Shown piece after piece: positions 16,969 through 26,528 of a DNA stretch of 64,000 nucleotides. Where the stretch lies: NCBI RefSeq assembly GCF_003696305.1, contig NZ_RFFK01000004.1, positions 1 through 64,000 of the forward strand, given 5' to 3'. Each line of letters begins with the position of its first letter. Position 1 is the first letter of the stretch. The stretch is from Pseudomonas sp. AOB-7. Lineage in GTDB: Bacteria > Pseudomonadota > Gammaproteobacteria > Pseudomonadales > Pseudomonadaceae. A program made the translations under genes and the position numbers. The notes below the pieces were generated by a model that was not told where the DNA came from, made no database searches, and saw only the letters and a list, made by a program, of their open reading frames with translations.

Positions 16969-19298
16969 TGGCTACCCGCCCCCGGCTACCCGGCATGCCG
17001 TCGAGGTCCTCGAAGCAGCTGCTGATGCTGCTGGTTCTGCTGCTCGTGGCGCTGTTCATCGCGGCGATGTGGGTGATGTCCTCGCTCAACCTGGACTTCT
17101 CCCAACGCGCCATGGCCGAACTGCGTCGCGGCCAGATCGAGGACAGTTTCTACGCCAACCTGGGACGCATCAACGGCCACCATAGGCGCATGGAGCAGCA
17201 CACCGAAGCGCTCGCCCGCCTCGGCGAGCTGCTGCAGCGCAACGCGCTGGGCGACGAACTGGCGGCGCAACTGGAGCAGAAGCTGCGCGATTTTCCCGAT
17301 GCCTTCGGCGTCGGCCTGTGGTTCGAGCCGGGGCGTTTTCCGGCCCTGGGCGAAGCCCCCGGAATCTATGCCCACTGGGGCGCCGACCGGCGCATCGAGG
17401 TAAGCCGCCAGACCGGCGACCCGCGCCAGCAGGACTGGTATCGCAGCCTGCTGCACAGCGAGCAGGATCGTAGCCAGACCCTGACCGAGCCGCTGCTGTG
17501 GAGCGCCGCCTACTACAAACCGCTGCCGGATGCCGCGGTGATCACCCTGGCCACGCCGCTGCACGACCGTCGCGGGCGCATCATCGGCCTGGCCAGCAGC
17601 GACTGGCGCAGCGAGGACGTGGTACGCCTGATCAGCGATATCAAGCTCACCCCCAACACCTTCTCCTTCCTGCTCGACCGCGACAACCGCAAGCTGAGCA
17701 GCCTAAACGAACAGGAGGACATCCCGGCCGCACAGCGCATCATGGACGCCATCCTCGCCGAACAGCTGGTCCGCGCCGCGACCGAACCCGTCACGACGCC
17801 GGGCGAACGTGCGCCGCTGCACAGCCGCGAGTTGCAGATCGACGGCGAGCGCTATGCCCTGCTGTTCGCCATGACCCGCGCCGACATGCTGTTCGGCCTC
17901 GGCGTGCCGCAGAACGAGATCGACGCGGTGCTGGCGCCGATGCGCCAGAGCAACTACCGCATCCTCGCCGTCACCGGACTGGTGCTGCTGGTGCTCGGCG
18001 CACTGCTGCTGCGCCTGATCGCCAGTGCCATGCGCCAGTTGGAGGCCTCCTACACCGATCCGCTGACCCAACTGCCGAACCGCGCCCGTCTGCTGCTCGA
18101 CCTCGGGCGCACGCCGCGGCCGAGCCTGATCCTGCTCAACCTGGATGCCTTCAAGGAGATCAACGGCTTCTACGGTCACGCCTGCGGCGACCAGATTCTC
18201 CGCCACCTCGGCGCGCAGCTGGACCAGCACCTGCGCCTGGCCCCTGGCGAGGCACGCCTGTACCGCCTGACCGCCGACGAGTTCGCCGTGCTGCTGCCGC
18301 GCCAAAGCGGCGAACAGCTGGAGGCGCGCATGAGCGAGCTGAGCGCCTTTATCCAGCGCCAGCGCCTGGACTGGCAGGGCCAGGAGATCGGTTTCAACGC
18401 CACCCTCAGCGCCGCCAGTCTCAGCGCTGGCGAGGCGCGCCAGGGCCGCGACAACCTGCTCGCCTCGGCCGCCATTGCCCTCAAACTGGCGCGCCTGCAG
18501 CAGAAGAACCACCTGCTCTACGATCCGGCGCTGAAGATTCGCGAGGAATACGAACAGAACCTGCTGTGGGCCAACAAGGTCAAGGCGGCGCTGCAGGACG
18601 ACCGGCTGCTGCCCTACTTCCAGCCGATCCGCGACAACCACAGCGGCAGCATCGGCAAGTTCGAGTGCCTGGTGCGCATGCGCGACGACGACGGCCAGGT
18701 GATCAACCCCGGTCGTTTCCTCGGTGTGGCGAAGAAGATCCGCCTGCATCGGCAGATCACCTGGGTGATGCTGGAAAAATGTCTGGAACGCTTTCGCGAG
18801 CTGCCCTACGAGTTTTCCATCAACCTGTCCTATGAAGACCTGACCGATCCGCAGCTGAGCCAGGCAATCAAGCTCAAGCTGCAGCAGAGCGGCATCGCCC
18901 CGCGGGTGATCTTCGAAATCCTGGAGTCCGAGGGCATCGACAACTACAGCCAGGTGCACGCCTTCATCGAGGAGGTCAAGGCACTCGGCTGTCGCATCGC
19001 CATCGACGACTTCGGCAGCGGCTACTCCAACTTCGAGCACCTGCTGCGGCTCAACGTCGATCTGATCAAGATCGACGGCAGCCTGATCCGCCAGCTCGAC
19101 AGCGACCCCAACGCCTACGCTGTGGCTCAGGGCATCGTGCAGTTCGCCCGTAGCCTGAAGATGCAGACGGTGGCCGAGTTCGTCCACTCGGCGGCAGTGC
19201 AGGAGAAGGTGCTGGCCCTGGGCATCGACTATTCCCAGGGCCAGCATATCGGCATGCCGCAGGCCGAACCGGTGGCTCTGCCGGCGCCACAGGGCTGA
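16968..19298 (+). CDS. Cache-GGDEF-EAL protein, probable c-di-GMP phosphodiesterase
   Basis: A 776-residue inner-membrane protein: membrane helix at about 18-38, a periplasmic Cache-type sensor with WYRSLL, a second helix at about 325-347, a GGDEF domain (360-490) and an EAL domain (520-770). The GGDEF signature is degenerate (LTADEF instead of GGDEF), so cyclase activity is unlikely. The EAL domain retains ECLVR, the NLS motif, the DDFGSGYSNF loop and the KIDGS lysine, so hydrolysis of c-di-GMP is likely. It begins on the stop codon of the Sel1 lipoprotein gene. Confidence 0.9.
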   Translation: MATRPRLPGMPSRSSKQLLMLLVLLLVALFIAAMWVMSSLNLDFSQRAMAELRRGQIEDSFYANLGRINGHHRRMEQHTEALARLGELLQRNALGDELAAQLEQKLRDFPDAFGVGLWFEPGRFPALGEAPGIYAHWGADRRIEVSRQTGDPRQQDWYRSLLHSEQDRSQTLTEPLLWSAAYYKPLPDAAVITLATPLHDRRGRIIGLASSDWRSEDVVRLISDIKLTPNTFSFLLDRDNRKLSSLNEQEDIPAAQRIMDAILAEQLVRAATEPVTTPGERAPLHSRELQIDGERYALLFAMTRADMLFGLGVPQNEIDAVLAPMRQSNYRILAVTGLVLLVLGALLLRLIASAMRQLEASYTDPLTQLPNRARLLLDLGRTPRPSLILLNLDAFKEINGFYGHACGDQILRHLGAQLDQHLRLAPGEARLYRLTADEFAVLLPRQSGEQLEARMSELSAFIQRQRLDWQGQEIGFNATLSAASLSAGEARQGRDNLLASAAIALKLARLQQKNHLLYDPALKIREEYEQNLLWANKVKAALQDDRLLPYFQPIRDNHSGSIGKFECLVRMRDDDGQVINPGRFLGVAKKIRLHRQITWVMLEKCLERFRELPYEFSINLSYEDLTDPQLSQAIKLKLQQSGIAPRVIFEILESEGIDNYSQVHAFIEEVKALGCRIAIDDFGSGYSNFEHLLRLNVDLIKIDGSLIRQLDSDPNAYAVAQGIVQFARSLKMQTVAEFVHSAAVQEKVLALGIDYSQGQHIGMPQAEPVALPAPQG

Positions 19299-19301
19299 CC
19301 C

Positions 19302-19595
19302 CTACTCGACTACCTGCAACTCGGTGACGATATAGCGGTTGCCCTCCTGGCGCGCCTGGAAGCGCACCTGGTCGCCGGCCTCGACGCCCTCGAGCAGACT
19401 GGCCGGCTGCACCTCGAAGACCATGGTCATCGGCGGCATGCCGATGCTGGCGATGGGGCCGTGGCGCAGGGTGATCTTCTGCGTGGCAGCGTCCACCTTG
19501 CGCACCTCGCCCTGGCTCAGCGGCGCGGGGTCGGCGGCCTGCAGCGGCAGGCTGAACAGGGCGGCCAGGGCCGCGATCATCAGTTGCTTCTTCAT
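19302..19595 (-). CDS. CusF-like periplasmic copper-binding protein
   Basis: A 97-residue protein starting at an ATG preceded by GAGGAA. It has a signal peptide (MKKQLMIAALAALFSLPLQA) and a CusF_Ec-type domain: HGPIASIGMPPMTMVFEV carries the His and Met residues that bind Cu(I) in CusF. It is the last gene of the copper operon, 19 bases after the cupredoxin gene, and its product probably shuttles copper in the periplasm. Confidence 0.9.
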   Translation of the reverse strand: MKKQLMIAALAALFSLPLQAADPAPLSQGEVRKVDAATQKITLRHGPIASIGMPPMTMVFEVQPASLLEGVEAGDQVRFQARQEGNRYIVTELQVVE

Positions 19596-19614
19596 GCGTG
19601 TTTCCTCTCTTGGG

Positions 19615-20109
19615 TCAGTCGGCCAGCACCTGGATGGTGCCAACCATGCCGGCCTGGTAGTGGCCGGCGATCAGGCAGGCGAAATCGAATTCGCCGGCGC
19701 GGTTGAAGGTCCAGATCATCTCGCCGCTCTGCCCCGGCGCGATATGGGCCATATAGGGCTCGTCGTGCTGCATGCCAGGAAACCTGGCCATCAGCGCGGC
19801 GTGCTCGTCCAGTTCGGCGCGGGTGCCAATGACGAATTCATGGAGCATCTGCCCGTCGTTGCGGTGGACGAAACGGATGGTCTCGCCCTGCCTGACCTGC
19901 AGATGGTCCGGGGTGAAGCGCATGTGGTCGGTCATGCGGATCTCGATGGTGCGGTCGACCTGCGCCGTATCGCCGGCGATGCCCCAGGGTTTCTGCTCCT
20001 TGATCGTCGCGGCGGCCTGATGGCCCTTGTGCGCCTCGCTGTGGGCCAGCGCCGCCGGGCTGCCCAGCAATCCGCCCAGGGTCAGTACCAGTAGCTGTAG
20101 TGATTTCAT
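19615..20109 (-). CDS. Periplasmic cupredoxin family protein
   Basis: A 164-residue protein with signal peptide and a plastocyanin-like domain. The type 1 copper ligands are visible: His in MLHEFVIG and the Cys-His-Met group in FACLIAGHYQAGM. An N-terminal His-rich stretch (HSEAHKGHQ) follows the signal peptide. CopI-like proteins of this kind bind copper or carry electrons to the oxidase. It lies between the multicopper oxidase and CusF-like genes. Confidence 0.9.
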   Translation of the reverse strand: MKSLQLLVLTLGGLLGSPAALAHSEAHKGHQAAATIKEQKPWGIAGDTAQVDRTIEIRMTDHMRFTPDHLQVRQGETIRFVHRNDGQMLHEFVIGTRAELDEHAALMARFPGMQHDEPYMAHIAPGQSGEMIWTFNRAGEFDFACLIAGHYQAGMVGTIQVLAD

Positions 20110-20166
20110 CGATCCATTTCCTCAAATTGCGTTATGGCCGGGCCGCACATGCCAACCCGATACCCG

Positions 20167-21579
20167 TCAATGCCCGGCATGCCCGCCCGGCTTGCGCACC
20201 TGCACTTCCACCGGCGTCTCGAGCGGCTGCTTGAGCGGCATCGACTGGCCACCGCCGTCGTGCGAGCGGCTCGGGCTGGCCAGTACGCCCTTCCACTCAT
20301 GGGCCACAGTTCCGGCCGGATGCCTGAACCAGCCGGGGTCGCGGTAGTCGCCGGCGGCCTGCTCCTTGCGCACCTTGAGCATGGTGAACATGCCGCCCAT
20401 CTCCACCGAGCCGAACGGACCGTCGCCGGTCATCATTGGTACGGTGTTGTCGGGTAGCGGCATCTGCATTTCCGCCATGTCGGCCATGCCGCGCTCGCCC
20501 ATCACCATGTAGTCCGGAACCAGCTTGGCGATCTTGCGGGTCATGTCGCGGTGATCGACGCCGACCAGGGTCGGCACGTCGTGGCCCATGGCGTTCATGG
20601 TGTGGTGGCTCTTGTGGCAGTGCAGTGCCCAGTCGCCCTCCTCGTCGGCGATGAACTCGAGCTGGCGCATCTGCCCCACCGCCACGTCGGCGGTCACCTC
20701 CGGCCAGCGCGAGCCGACCGGGGTCGGCCCGCCGTCGGTGCCGGTGACCTCGAACTCGTGACCGTGCAGGTGGATCGGGTGGTTGGTCATGGTCAGGTTG
20801 CCGACACGCAGGCGCACGCGCTCGCCCTGGCGCGCCACCAGCGGGTCGATGCCGGGGAACACGCGGCTGTTGAAGGTCCACAGGTTGAAATCGAGCATCT
20901 GCATGATCTTCGGCGTGTAGGCACCCGGCTCGATGTCGTAGGCGCTGAGCAGGAAGCAGTAGTCGCGGTCCACCTCGCTGATCAGCGGATGATGCTCCTT
21001 GGGGTGGGTGACCCAGAAGCCCATCATGCCCATGGCCATCTGCACCATCTCGTCGGCGTGCGGGTGGTACATGAAGGTGCCGGGGCGACGGGCGACGAAC
21101 TCGTAGACGAAGGTCTTGCCCACCGGGATCGCCGGCTGGGTCAGGCCCGCCACACCGTCCATGCCGTTGGGCAGACGCTGGCCGTGCCAGTGGATGCTGG
21201 TGTGCTCGGGCAGCTTGTTGGTGACGAAGATGCGCACCCGGTCGCCCTCCACCACCTCGATGGTCGGCCCCGGCGACTGGCCGTTGTAGCCCCACAGGTG
21301 GGCCTTGTAGCCGGGCGCCAGCTCGCGTACCACCGGCTCGGCGACCAGGTGGAATTCCTTGACGCCGTTGTTCATGCGCCACGGCAGGGTCCAGCCGTTG
21401 AGGGTGACCACCGGGTTGTAGGGCCGCCCGCTGCCCGGCTGCAGCGGCGGTTGGGTGTCGGCGCTGGCCTGCAGCACCGGCTCGGGCAGGGCCGCCATGG
21501 CCACCCGGCTGACCGCCGAAGTGGCCACCGCAGCGCCGATGGCGCCGGCCCCGAGAAAGAAATCGCGTCGTGAAACCAT
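20167..21579 (-). CDS. Tat-exported multicopper oxidase (CopA-like)
   Basis: A 470-residue oxidase with a Tat signal (SRRDFFLGAGAIG). All four copper-binding segments are present: HWHG, HPHAD, HPIHLHGHEF and HCHKSHHTMNAMGH. A Met-rich segment near the end (MADMAEMQMPLP and MMTGDGPFGSVEMGGMF) is typical of enzymes that oxidise Cu(I). It is shorter than classic CopA (about 600 residues). The ATG at 21579 has AAGGAA upstream. It likely protects the periplasm from copper, with the TolC-type protein and cupredoxin of the same operon. Confidence 0.92.
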   Translation of the reverse strand: MVSRRDFFLGAGAIGAAVATSAVSRVAMAALPEPVLQASADTQPPLQPGSGRPYNPVVTLNGWTLPWRMNNGVKEFHLVAEPVVRELAPGYKAHLWGYNGQSPGPTIEVVEGDRVRIFVTNKLPEHTSIHWHGQRLPNGMDGVAGLTQPAIPVGKTFVYEFVARRPGTFMYHPHADEMVQMAMGMMGFWVTHPKEHHPLISEVDRDYCFLLSAYDIEPGAYTPKIMQMLDFNLWTFNSRVFPGIDPLVARQGERVRLRVGNLTMTNHPIHLHGHEFEVTGTDGGPTPVGSRWPEVTADVAVGQMRQLEFIADEEGDWALHCHKSHHTMNAMGHDVPTLVGVDHRDMTRKIAKLVPDYMVMGERGMADMAEMQMPLPDNTVPMMTGDGPFGSVEMGGMFTMLKVRKEQAAGDYRDPGWFRHPAGTVAHEWKGVLASPSRSHDGGGQSMPLKQPLETPVEVQVRKPGGHAGH

Positions 21580-21595
21580 CTGGGAATTTCCTTGT

Positions 21596-22996
21596 TCAGT
21601 GGCCGGCGGCGGCCGGCTCGGCAGCAGCGGCAGGCGCCGCGCCGAGCGAGGGATTGGGCGCGCCCAACAGGGCCATGTCGAGGTCGGCGCGAGCCAGCCA
21701 GAAGTCGCGTTGCGCCTGCAGGTAGCCGTCCACCGCCTGCACCTGGCGGCGCGCATCGGCGAGCAGGTCGAAGGTGCTGATGAACATGCCGTTGTAACGC
21801 AGCAGGTTTTCCTCGGCGATGCGCTGGCGCAGCGGCAGCACCTCGGCGCGGTAGTGCTGCGCCAGCTCGAAGGCATTGCGGTAGGCGTGGTAGGCCTCGC
21901 GCACCTGCGAGCGGGCGTTGATCGCCGTCTCGGCGGCGCGGTTGAGCGCCTGGCGATATTGCGCCTCGGCCCGCGCCACCTTGGCACCGCTCCAGTCGAA
22001 CAGCGGCAGTTCGACGCTGATCTCGTAGCCGCGCTGGGTCGGCTCCTCGTTGGAACGGTTGTTGACCACGCCCAGTTCCAGCACGTTGATGAAACGCGTG
22101 GTGCGGGTCAGACCGAGGTTCTGCGCCAGGCGCTCGGCATCCAGGCGCACGGCCTGGATGTCCTGGCGCTGGCTCATGGCCAGGCGCTCCACGTCCGGCA
22201 GCTGGTCGGCGCTGTTCGGCAGCGCCGGCAGGCGTTCGGGCAGGCGGTAGTCGAGCTGCTCGCCCCACAGGCCGAGCAGGCGGGTCAGCTGCTCGCGGCT
22301 GCGCACCCGCGCCTGTTCGGCCTGGATCAGGCCGATGCCGGCCTCGGCGTAGAAGTTCTGCTGCTCGGCCTGCTGCAGCTTGCTGAAGTTACCCACCGCG
22401 GCCAGGCGCCGAGCCAGCTCGGCGCCGGCTTCGGCGGCGTCCAGCACCTGCCGCGCGTAGACCAGGCTCTCCTCGGCGGCGACCGCCTGGTACCAGGCCT
22501 TGCGCGTCTCGCTGGCCAATTCGAACACCGCCAGGCTGGTCTGCCGCTGCAGCTGCTCGAAGCGCCGGCCTTCCAGGCGCGAGGTCAGCGGCAGGGCGAT
22601 CAGCCGCGCCAGGTTCAGGTGCAGGCCGCGCTCGTATTCGACCTCGCTGCCCTTCTCCAGACGGCCGTAGGAGAAGCCGGGATTGGGCAGGCGCCCGGCC
22701 TGCACCCGCTCGGCCTCGCCGATGCCCAGCTCGTCGAAGGACGCCTGCAGGCCGCGATTGTTGAGCAGCGCCAGCTGCACCGCGGCGTCCAGGCTCAGGG
22801 GTTCGGCCAGCAGCTCGGCGACGCGCGCCTCGATCTGCCCGCGCCCGGCCTCGTCCCGCGCCCACAGCAGTCGCTTGTCCAGCTGGCGCTCGGCGTTTTG
22901 CTGCACTGGGTCGAAACCGCCGTCCTGGCTGAAGCCGGCGCAACCGGCCAACAGCAGCGCGGCGCAGAGCAGCACGGCGGGTTTAATGGTGGTCAT
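21596..22996 (-). CDS. TolC/CusC-type outer-membrane efflux lipoprotein
   Basis: A 466-residue OEP-family protein. The ATG at 22996 has GGGAGGTGG upstream and overlaps the end of the preceding gene by 14 bases. The lipobox LLAGC marks a lipoprotein, followed by two long helical repeats with LSLDAAVQLALLNN. In copper operons such proteins form the outer-membrane duct. No RND pump or membrane-fusion gene is in the window, so its partner is elsewhere or it acts with the oxidase as in cop systems. Confidence 0.9.
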   Translation of the reverse strand: MTTIKPAVLLCAALLLAGCAGFSQDGGFDPVQQNAERQLDKRLLWARDEAGRGQIEARVAELLAEPLSLDAAVQLALLNNRGLQASFDELGIGEAERVQAGRLPNPGFSYGRLEKGSEVEYERGLHLNLARLIALPLTSRLEGRRFEQLQRQTSLAVFELASETRKAWYQAVAAEESLVYARQVLDAAEAGAELARRLAAVGNFSKLQQAEQQNFYAEAGIGLIQAEQARVRSREQLTRLLGLWGEQLDYRLPERLPALPNSADQLPDVERLAMSQRQDIQAVRLDAERLAQNLGLTRTTRFINVLELGVVNNRSNEEPTQRGYEISVELPLFDWSGAKVARAEAQYRQALNRAAETAINARSQVREAYHAYRNAFELAQHYRAEVLPLRQRIAEENLLRYNGMFISTFDLLADARRQVQAVDGYLQAQRDFWLARADLDMALLGAPNPSLGAAPAAAAEPAAAGH

Positions 22997-23282
22997 GGCC
23001 ACCTCCCTCGGCGGGCTCGGCACCCTGCTCGGCCGGCTGCTCCCAGCCCTCCATGCTGTAGGTGCGCCAGCCGCCGATACGGCCGACCAGGTCGTTGGCC
23101 GCGCGCCAGTCCTGCAACGGCTCGTCGGCCTGGGCGCGGTAGTGCTGCAGGGGTGAACGGTAATCCTGCGCCGGCACGGCGGCGTTGGCGTCCAGCGGGT
23201 CGGGCTGGGCCGCCATCAGGATGCCGGGCAGCGCCAGGGCGGCGATGCCCAGCAGCCTTCCGGCAAGGGAATGCAAAGTCAT
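22983..23282 (-). CDS. Periplasmic protein with His-rich tail, copper operon
   Basis: A 99-residue protein with a signal peptide (cleavage after LMAA) and a C-terminal GGGHDHH, a likely metal-binding tail. The middle (YRSPLQHYRAQADEPLQDWRAANDLVGRIGGWRTY) matches small proteins I recall beside CopA/TolC genes in copper clusters. Function is unproven. It is translated ahead of the TolC-type gene, with a 14-base overlap. Confidence 0.75.
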   Translation of the reverse strand: MTLHSLAGRLLGIAALALPGILMAAQPDPLDANAAVPAQDYRSPLQHYRAQADEPLQDWRAANDLVGRIGGWRTYSMEGWEQPAEQGAEPAEGGGHDHH

Positions 23283-23356
23283 GATGTGTTCTCGCGTACG
23301 GCGGCCAGGCGGCCGCGTGAGCTACAGGCGCCGCAGGACGGCGCTACCTAAGAGGC

Positions 23357-23752
23357 TCAGGCGAGAGAAAGACGCGGGGGGCGTTCGGGGGTGTCGGCCA
23401 CGCCGACGATAAGGCGGTCGGGCCAGGCTGTAGCCGGCTCGACGGCTTGCAGGGCAGAGTCGTTCAGAAACGGCTGGCTGGGCGCGGCGACGCCGACGCA
23501 GAAGGCGCACAGGGTACAGAGGCTGCCATCGCCGGGAGCCTCGCTGCTGGCAGCAGGCGCGCCATCCTGATGCGCGTCATGTGCGCTATCGGCCGTCATC
23601 TCGTGGTGCTCGCCATGCTCGCTGCCGCTCATCTGCAGGGCGCCGCTGCGATGCACCTGCTCGCACAACTGCATGCCGAGCGCCGCCATGGCCTGTGCCG
23701 GCAGGGCCAGCATCAGTATCCAGATCAGGGCGGTACGCAGGGTTTTGCGCAT
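23357..23752 (-). CDS. DUF2946-type metal-responsive exported protein
   Basis: A 131-residue protein with signal peptide (MRKTLRTALIWILMLALPAQAMA), a His-rich stretch (SEHGEHHEMTADSAHDAHQD) and a CTLCAFCVG cysteine motif. DUF2946 proteins are usually found upstream of copper-resistance genes. It is the first gene of the operon, 74 bases before the next. Its role may be metal sensing or sequestration. Confidence 0.8.
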   Translation of the reverse strand: MRKTLRTALIWILMLALPAQAMAALGMQLCEQVHRSGALQMSGSEHGEHHEMTADSAHDAHQDGAPAASSEAPGDGSLCTLCAFCVGVAAPSQPFLNDSALQAVEPATAWPDRLIVGVADTPERPPRLSLA

Positions 23753-23821
23753 GGGGGTCGCGAGGCCAGAGTCAGAGGGCGATGGGGCGGATTATCCGCG
23801 CGCTGGCCGCTTTGTCCAGCA

Positions 23822-25249
23822 CTACAAGCTCAGATGCCCGGCATACAGGCCGTAGCCGGCCAGCGCGGCGGTCAGCACTACGGCGGCGAAGATCGGCCAT
23901 TCGAAGCGGGTGAACAGCATCTGCCCCTGCTCGCGCTTGGCCTTGAGAAACAGCAACGCCCCCGGCGCATAGAGCAGCGCCGACAGCAGCAGGTACTTGA
24001 CCCCGCCGGCATACAGCAGCCAGATCGCGTAGCCCACCGCCAGCAGGCCGATCGCCAGGTCCTTGCGGCGTAGCCCGGCCTGGTCTTCGTAGGTTTCGCC
24101 GCGCAGCGCCAGCAGCAGCGCATAGACCGCCGACCACAGGTAGGGCACCAGGATCATCGACGAGGCCAGGTAGATCAGCGACAGGTAGGTGCCCTGGGAA
24201 AACAGGGTGATCAGCAGAAACAGCTGGATCATGCCGTTGGTCAGCCACAGCGCGTTGACCGGCACCTGATTGGCGTTCTCCCGGCGCAGGAAGGCCGGCA
24301 TGGTGCCGTCCTTGGCGGAGACGAAGAGGATTTCGGCGCACAGCAGCGCCCAGGACAGCAGCGCACCGAACAGCGACACCGCCAGGCCGATGCTGATCAG
24401 CACCGCGCCCCAACGCCCTACCACGTGTTCCAGCACTCCGGCCATGGACGGGTTCTGCAGCGCCGCCAGCTCGGGCTGGCTCATCACCCCCAGCGACAAC
24501 AGGTTGACCAGCATCAAGAGCGCCAGCACGCCGAGAAAACCCATCACCGTGGCCTTGCCCACATCGCGGCGGCGCTCGGCGCGCGACGAGTACACGCTCG
24601 CCCCTTCGATGCCGATGAACACGAACACGGTGACCAGCATCATGTTGCGCACCTGCTCCAGCACGCCGCCGAACTGCGGATTGCTGCGGCCCCAGATGTC
24701 ACGGGTGAAGATGTCGCGGTCGAAGGCCAGGCCGACGATGACGATGAACAGCAGGATCGGCACCAGCTTGGCGACCGTGGTGATCAGGTTGATCAGCGCC
24801 GCTTCCCTGATGCCGCGCAGCACCAGGGCGTGCACGCACCACAGCAGCACCGAGGAACAGGCGATGGCCAGCGGCGTATTGCCCTGGCCGAAGACCGGGA
24901 AGAAGTAACCCAGGGTGGAGAACAGCAGGACGAAGTAGCCGACATTGCCCAGCCAGGCGCTGATCCAGTAGCCCCAGGCCGAGGAAAACCCCATGTAATC
25001 GCCGAGGCCCGCCTTGGCGTAGACGTACACCCCGCCATCGAGCTGCGGCTTGCGGTTGGCCAGGTTCTGAAAGACGAAGGCCAGCGCCAGCATGCCCACC
25101 GCGGTGATGCCCCAGCCGATCAGCACGGCGCCGACATCGGCCCGTGCGGCGATGTTCTGCGGCAGCGAGAAGATCCCGCCACCGACCATCGAGCCCACCA
25201 CCAGCGCGGTCAGCGACCCCAGACCCAGCTTGCGACTTTCCCCTGTCAT
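23822..25249 (-). CDS. APC family amino acid antiporter (basic amino acid/polyamine type)
   Basis: A 475-residue inner-membrane transporter with about 12 helices. It opens with the family pattern LTALVVGSMVGGGIFSLPQN (cation-free APC type; GSMVGGGIFSLP matches arginine:ornithine antiporter ArcD-like members). The ATG at 25249 with GAGG upstream is preferred to a GTG at 25255. Substrate is inferred from family only; it could exchange lysine, arginine, ornithine or a diamine. It is a monocistronic gene. Confidence 0.88.
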   Translation of the reverse strand: MTGESRKLGLGSLTALVVGSMVGGGIFSLPQNIAARADVGAVLIGWGITAVGMLALAFVFQNLANRKPQLDGGVYVYAKAGLGDYMGFSSAWGYWISAWLGNVGYFVLLFSTLGYFFPVFGQGNTPLAIACSSVLLWCVHALVLRGIREAALINLITTVAKLVPILLFIVIVGLAFDRDIFTRDIWGRSNPQFGGVLEQVRNMMLVTVFVFIGIEGASVYSSRAERRRDVGKATVMGFLGVLALLMLVNLLSLGVMSQPELAALQNPSMAGVLEHVVGRWGAVLISIGLAVSLFGALLSWALLCAEILFVSAKDGTMPAFLRRENANQVPVNALWLTNGMIQLFLLITLFSQGTYLSLIYLASSMILVPYLWSAVYALLLALRGETYEDQAGLRRKDLAIGLLAVGYAIWLLYAGGVKYLLLSALLYAPGALLFLKAKREQGQMLFTRFEWPIFAAVVLTAALAGYGLYAGHLSL

Positions 25250-25412
25250 GCCCACCTCGTCCGGACGCCAGCGACTCCGCTCTCACTCTAGCAGCCCGGC
25301 AGCAGCCTGATGCCAAAACGGCAGGCCGGTACAAGCCGGCTCGACCTCAGGGGCAGAAGATGCCCGACGCAGTAGTGCTACAGCTCCTTCAACCATCATG
25401 AGGTCAATCGCC

Positions 25413-26390
25413 ATGCAGCCCTCCCCCAACCTGGGCGCCGGCAGTCCCGGCGTCGAACGCAACACCCAATCCTTTCTCGAAGCCCTGGCCGCCGGTGGTG
25501 GCACGCCCCTGGAACGGCTATCGCCTGCGGAGGCCCGCGCCGTGCTGGTAGGCGCGCAAGCCTCGGTCGAGGTCGATCTATCGGCCGTGGAAACCCGCGA
25601 ACACAGCATCGAGGCCGCCGGCCAGATGCTGAAGCTGGTGGTGGTGCGTCCGACGGGCAGCCAGGGCAACCTGCCGGGCTTCATGTTCTTCCACGGTGGC
25701 GGCTGGGTGCTGGGCGACTATCCGACCCATGCACGGCTGATCCGCGACCTGGTGGTGCACTCCGGCGCCGCGGCGATCTACGTCGACTACACCCCCTCGC
25801 CCGAAGCGAAATACCCGACTGCGATCAACCAGGCCTTTGCTGCGACCCAATGGGTGGCCGCCAATGGCAGCCAGATCGGTGTCGACGGTTCGCGCCTGGC
25901 CGTGGCCGGCAACAGCGTCGGCGGCAATATGGCGGCCGTGGTCGCCATCAAGGCGAAAGAGGCCGGTACGCCGAAGCTGCGTTTTCAGCTGCTGCTGTGG
26001 CCGGTGACCGACGCCAGTTTCAACAACGCCTCCTACAACCAGTTCGCCGAGGGGCATTTCCTCACCCGCGGGATGATGGAGTGGTTCTGGGACAACTACA
26101 CCACCGACCCCAAGCAGCGTAACGAGATCCACGCCTCGCCGCTGCGCGCCAGCCTGGAGCAGCTGCAAGGCCTGCCACCGGCCATGGTGCAGAGCGCCGA
26201 GATGGACGTGCTGCGCGACGAAGGCGAAGCCTACGCCCGCCGCCTGGGCGCGGCCGGCGTCGCGGTCAGCGCCGTGCGTTACAACGGCATGATCCACGAC
26301 TACGGCCTGCTCAACGTGATCGCCGAGGTGCCTGCGGTGCGCACTGCCATGCAGCAGGCCGGCGCGGCGTTGCGCGAACACCTGGCCTGA
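25413..26390 (+). CDS. HSL-type alpha/beta hydrolase (esterase)
   Basis: A 325-residue cytoplasmic esterase of the hormone-sensitive lipase group. The oxyanion-hole motif HGGGW is at 94-98 and the nucleophile elbow is GNSVGG with Ser168, instead of the common GDSAGG. The ATG at 25413 is preferred to one at 25398 because of AGG spacing and homologue length. It is the first gene of a run of six catabolic genes; its place suggests a first hydrolysis step on an ester or acylated compound. Confidence 0.88.
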   Translation: MQPSPNLGAGSPGVERNTQSFLEALAAGGGTPLERLSPAEARAVLVGAQASVEVDLSAVETREHSIEAAGQMLKLVVVRPTGSQGNLPGFMFFHGGGWVLGDYPTHARLIRDLVVHSGAAAIYVDYTPSPEAKYPTAINQAFAATQWVAANGSQIGVDGSRLAVAGNSVGGNMAAVVAIKAKEAGTPKLRFQLLLWPVTDASFNNASYNQFAEGHFLTRGMMEWFWDNYTTDPKQRNEIHASPLRASLEQLQGLPPAMVQSAEMDVLRDEGEAYARRLGAAGVAVSAVRYNGMIHDYGLLNVIAEVPAVRTAMQQAGAALREHLA

Positions 26391-26528
26391 GCGCCACAGC
26401 CCGATACCAGAACCGCAGTTACATCCAATCCAGGCGGCGACCGCTCTGCAATAGTCCTTTCGTCTACCCGACGGCAACGACCGACGGGATGCGTGCATCG
26501 TCCACCGCCTCACCGACAGGTAACCGCT

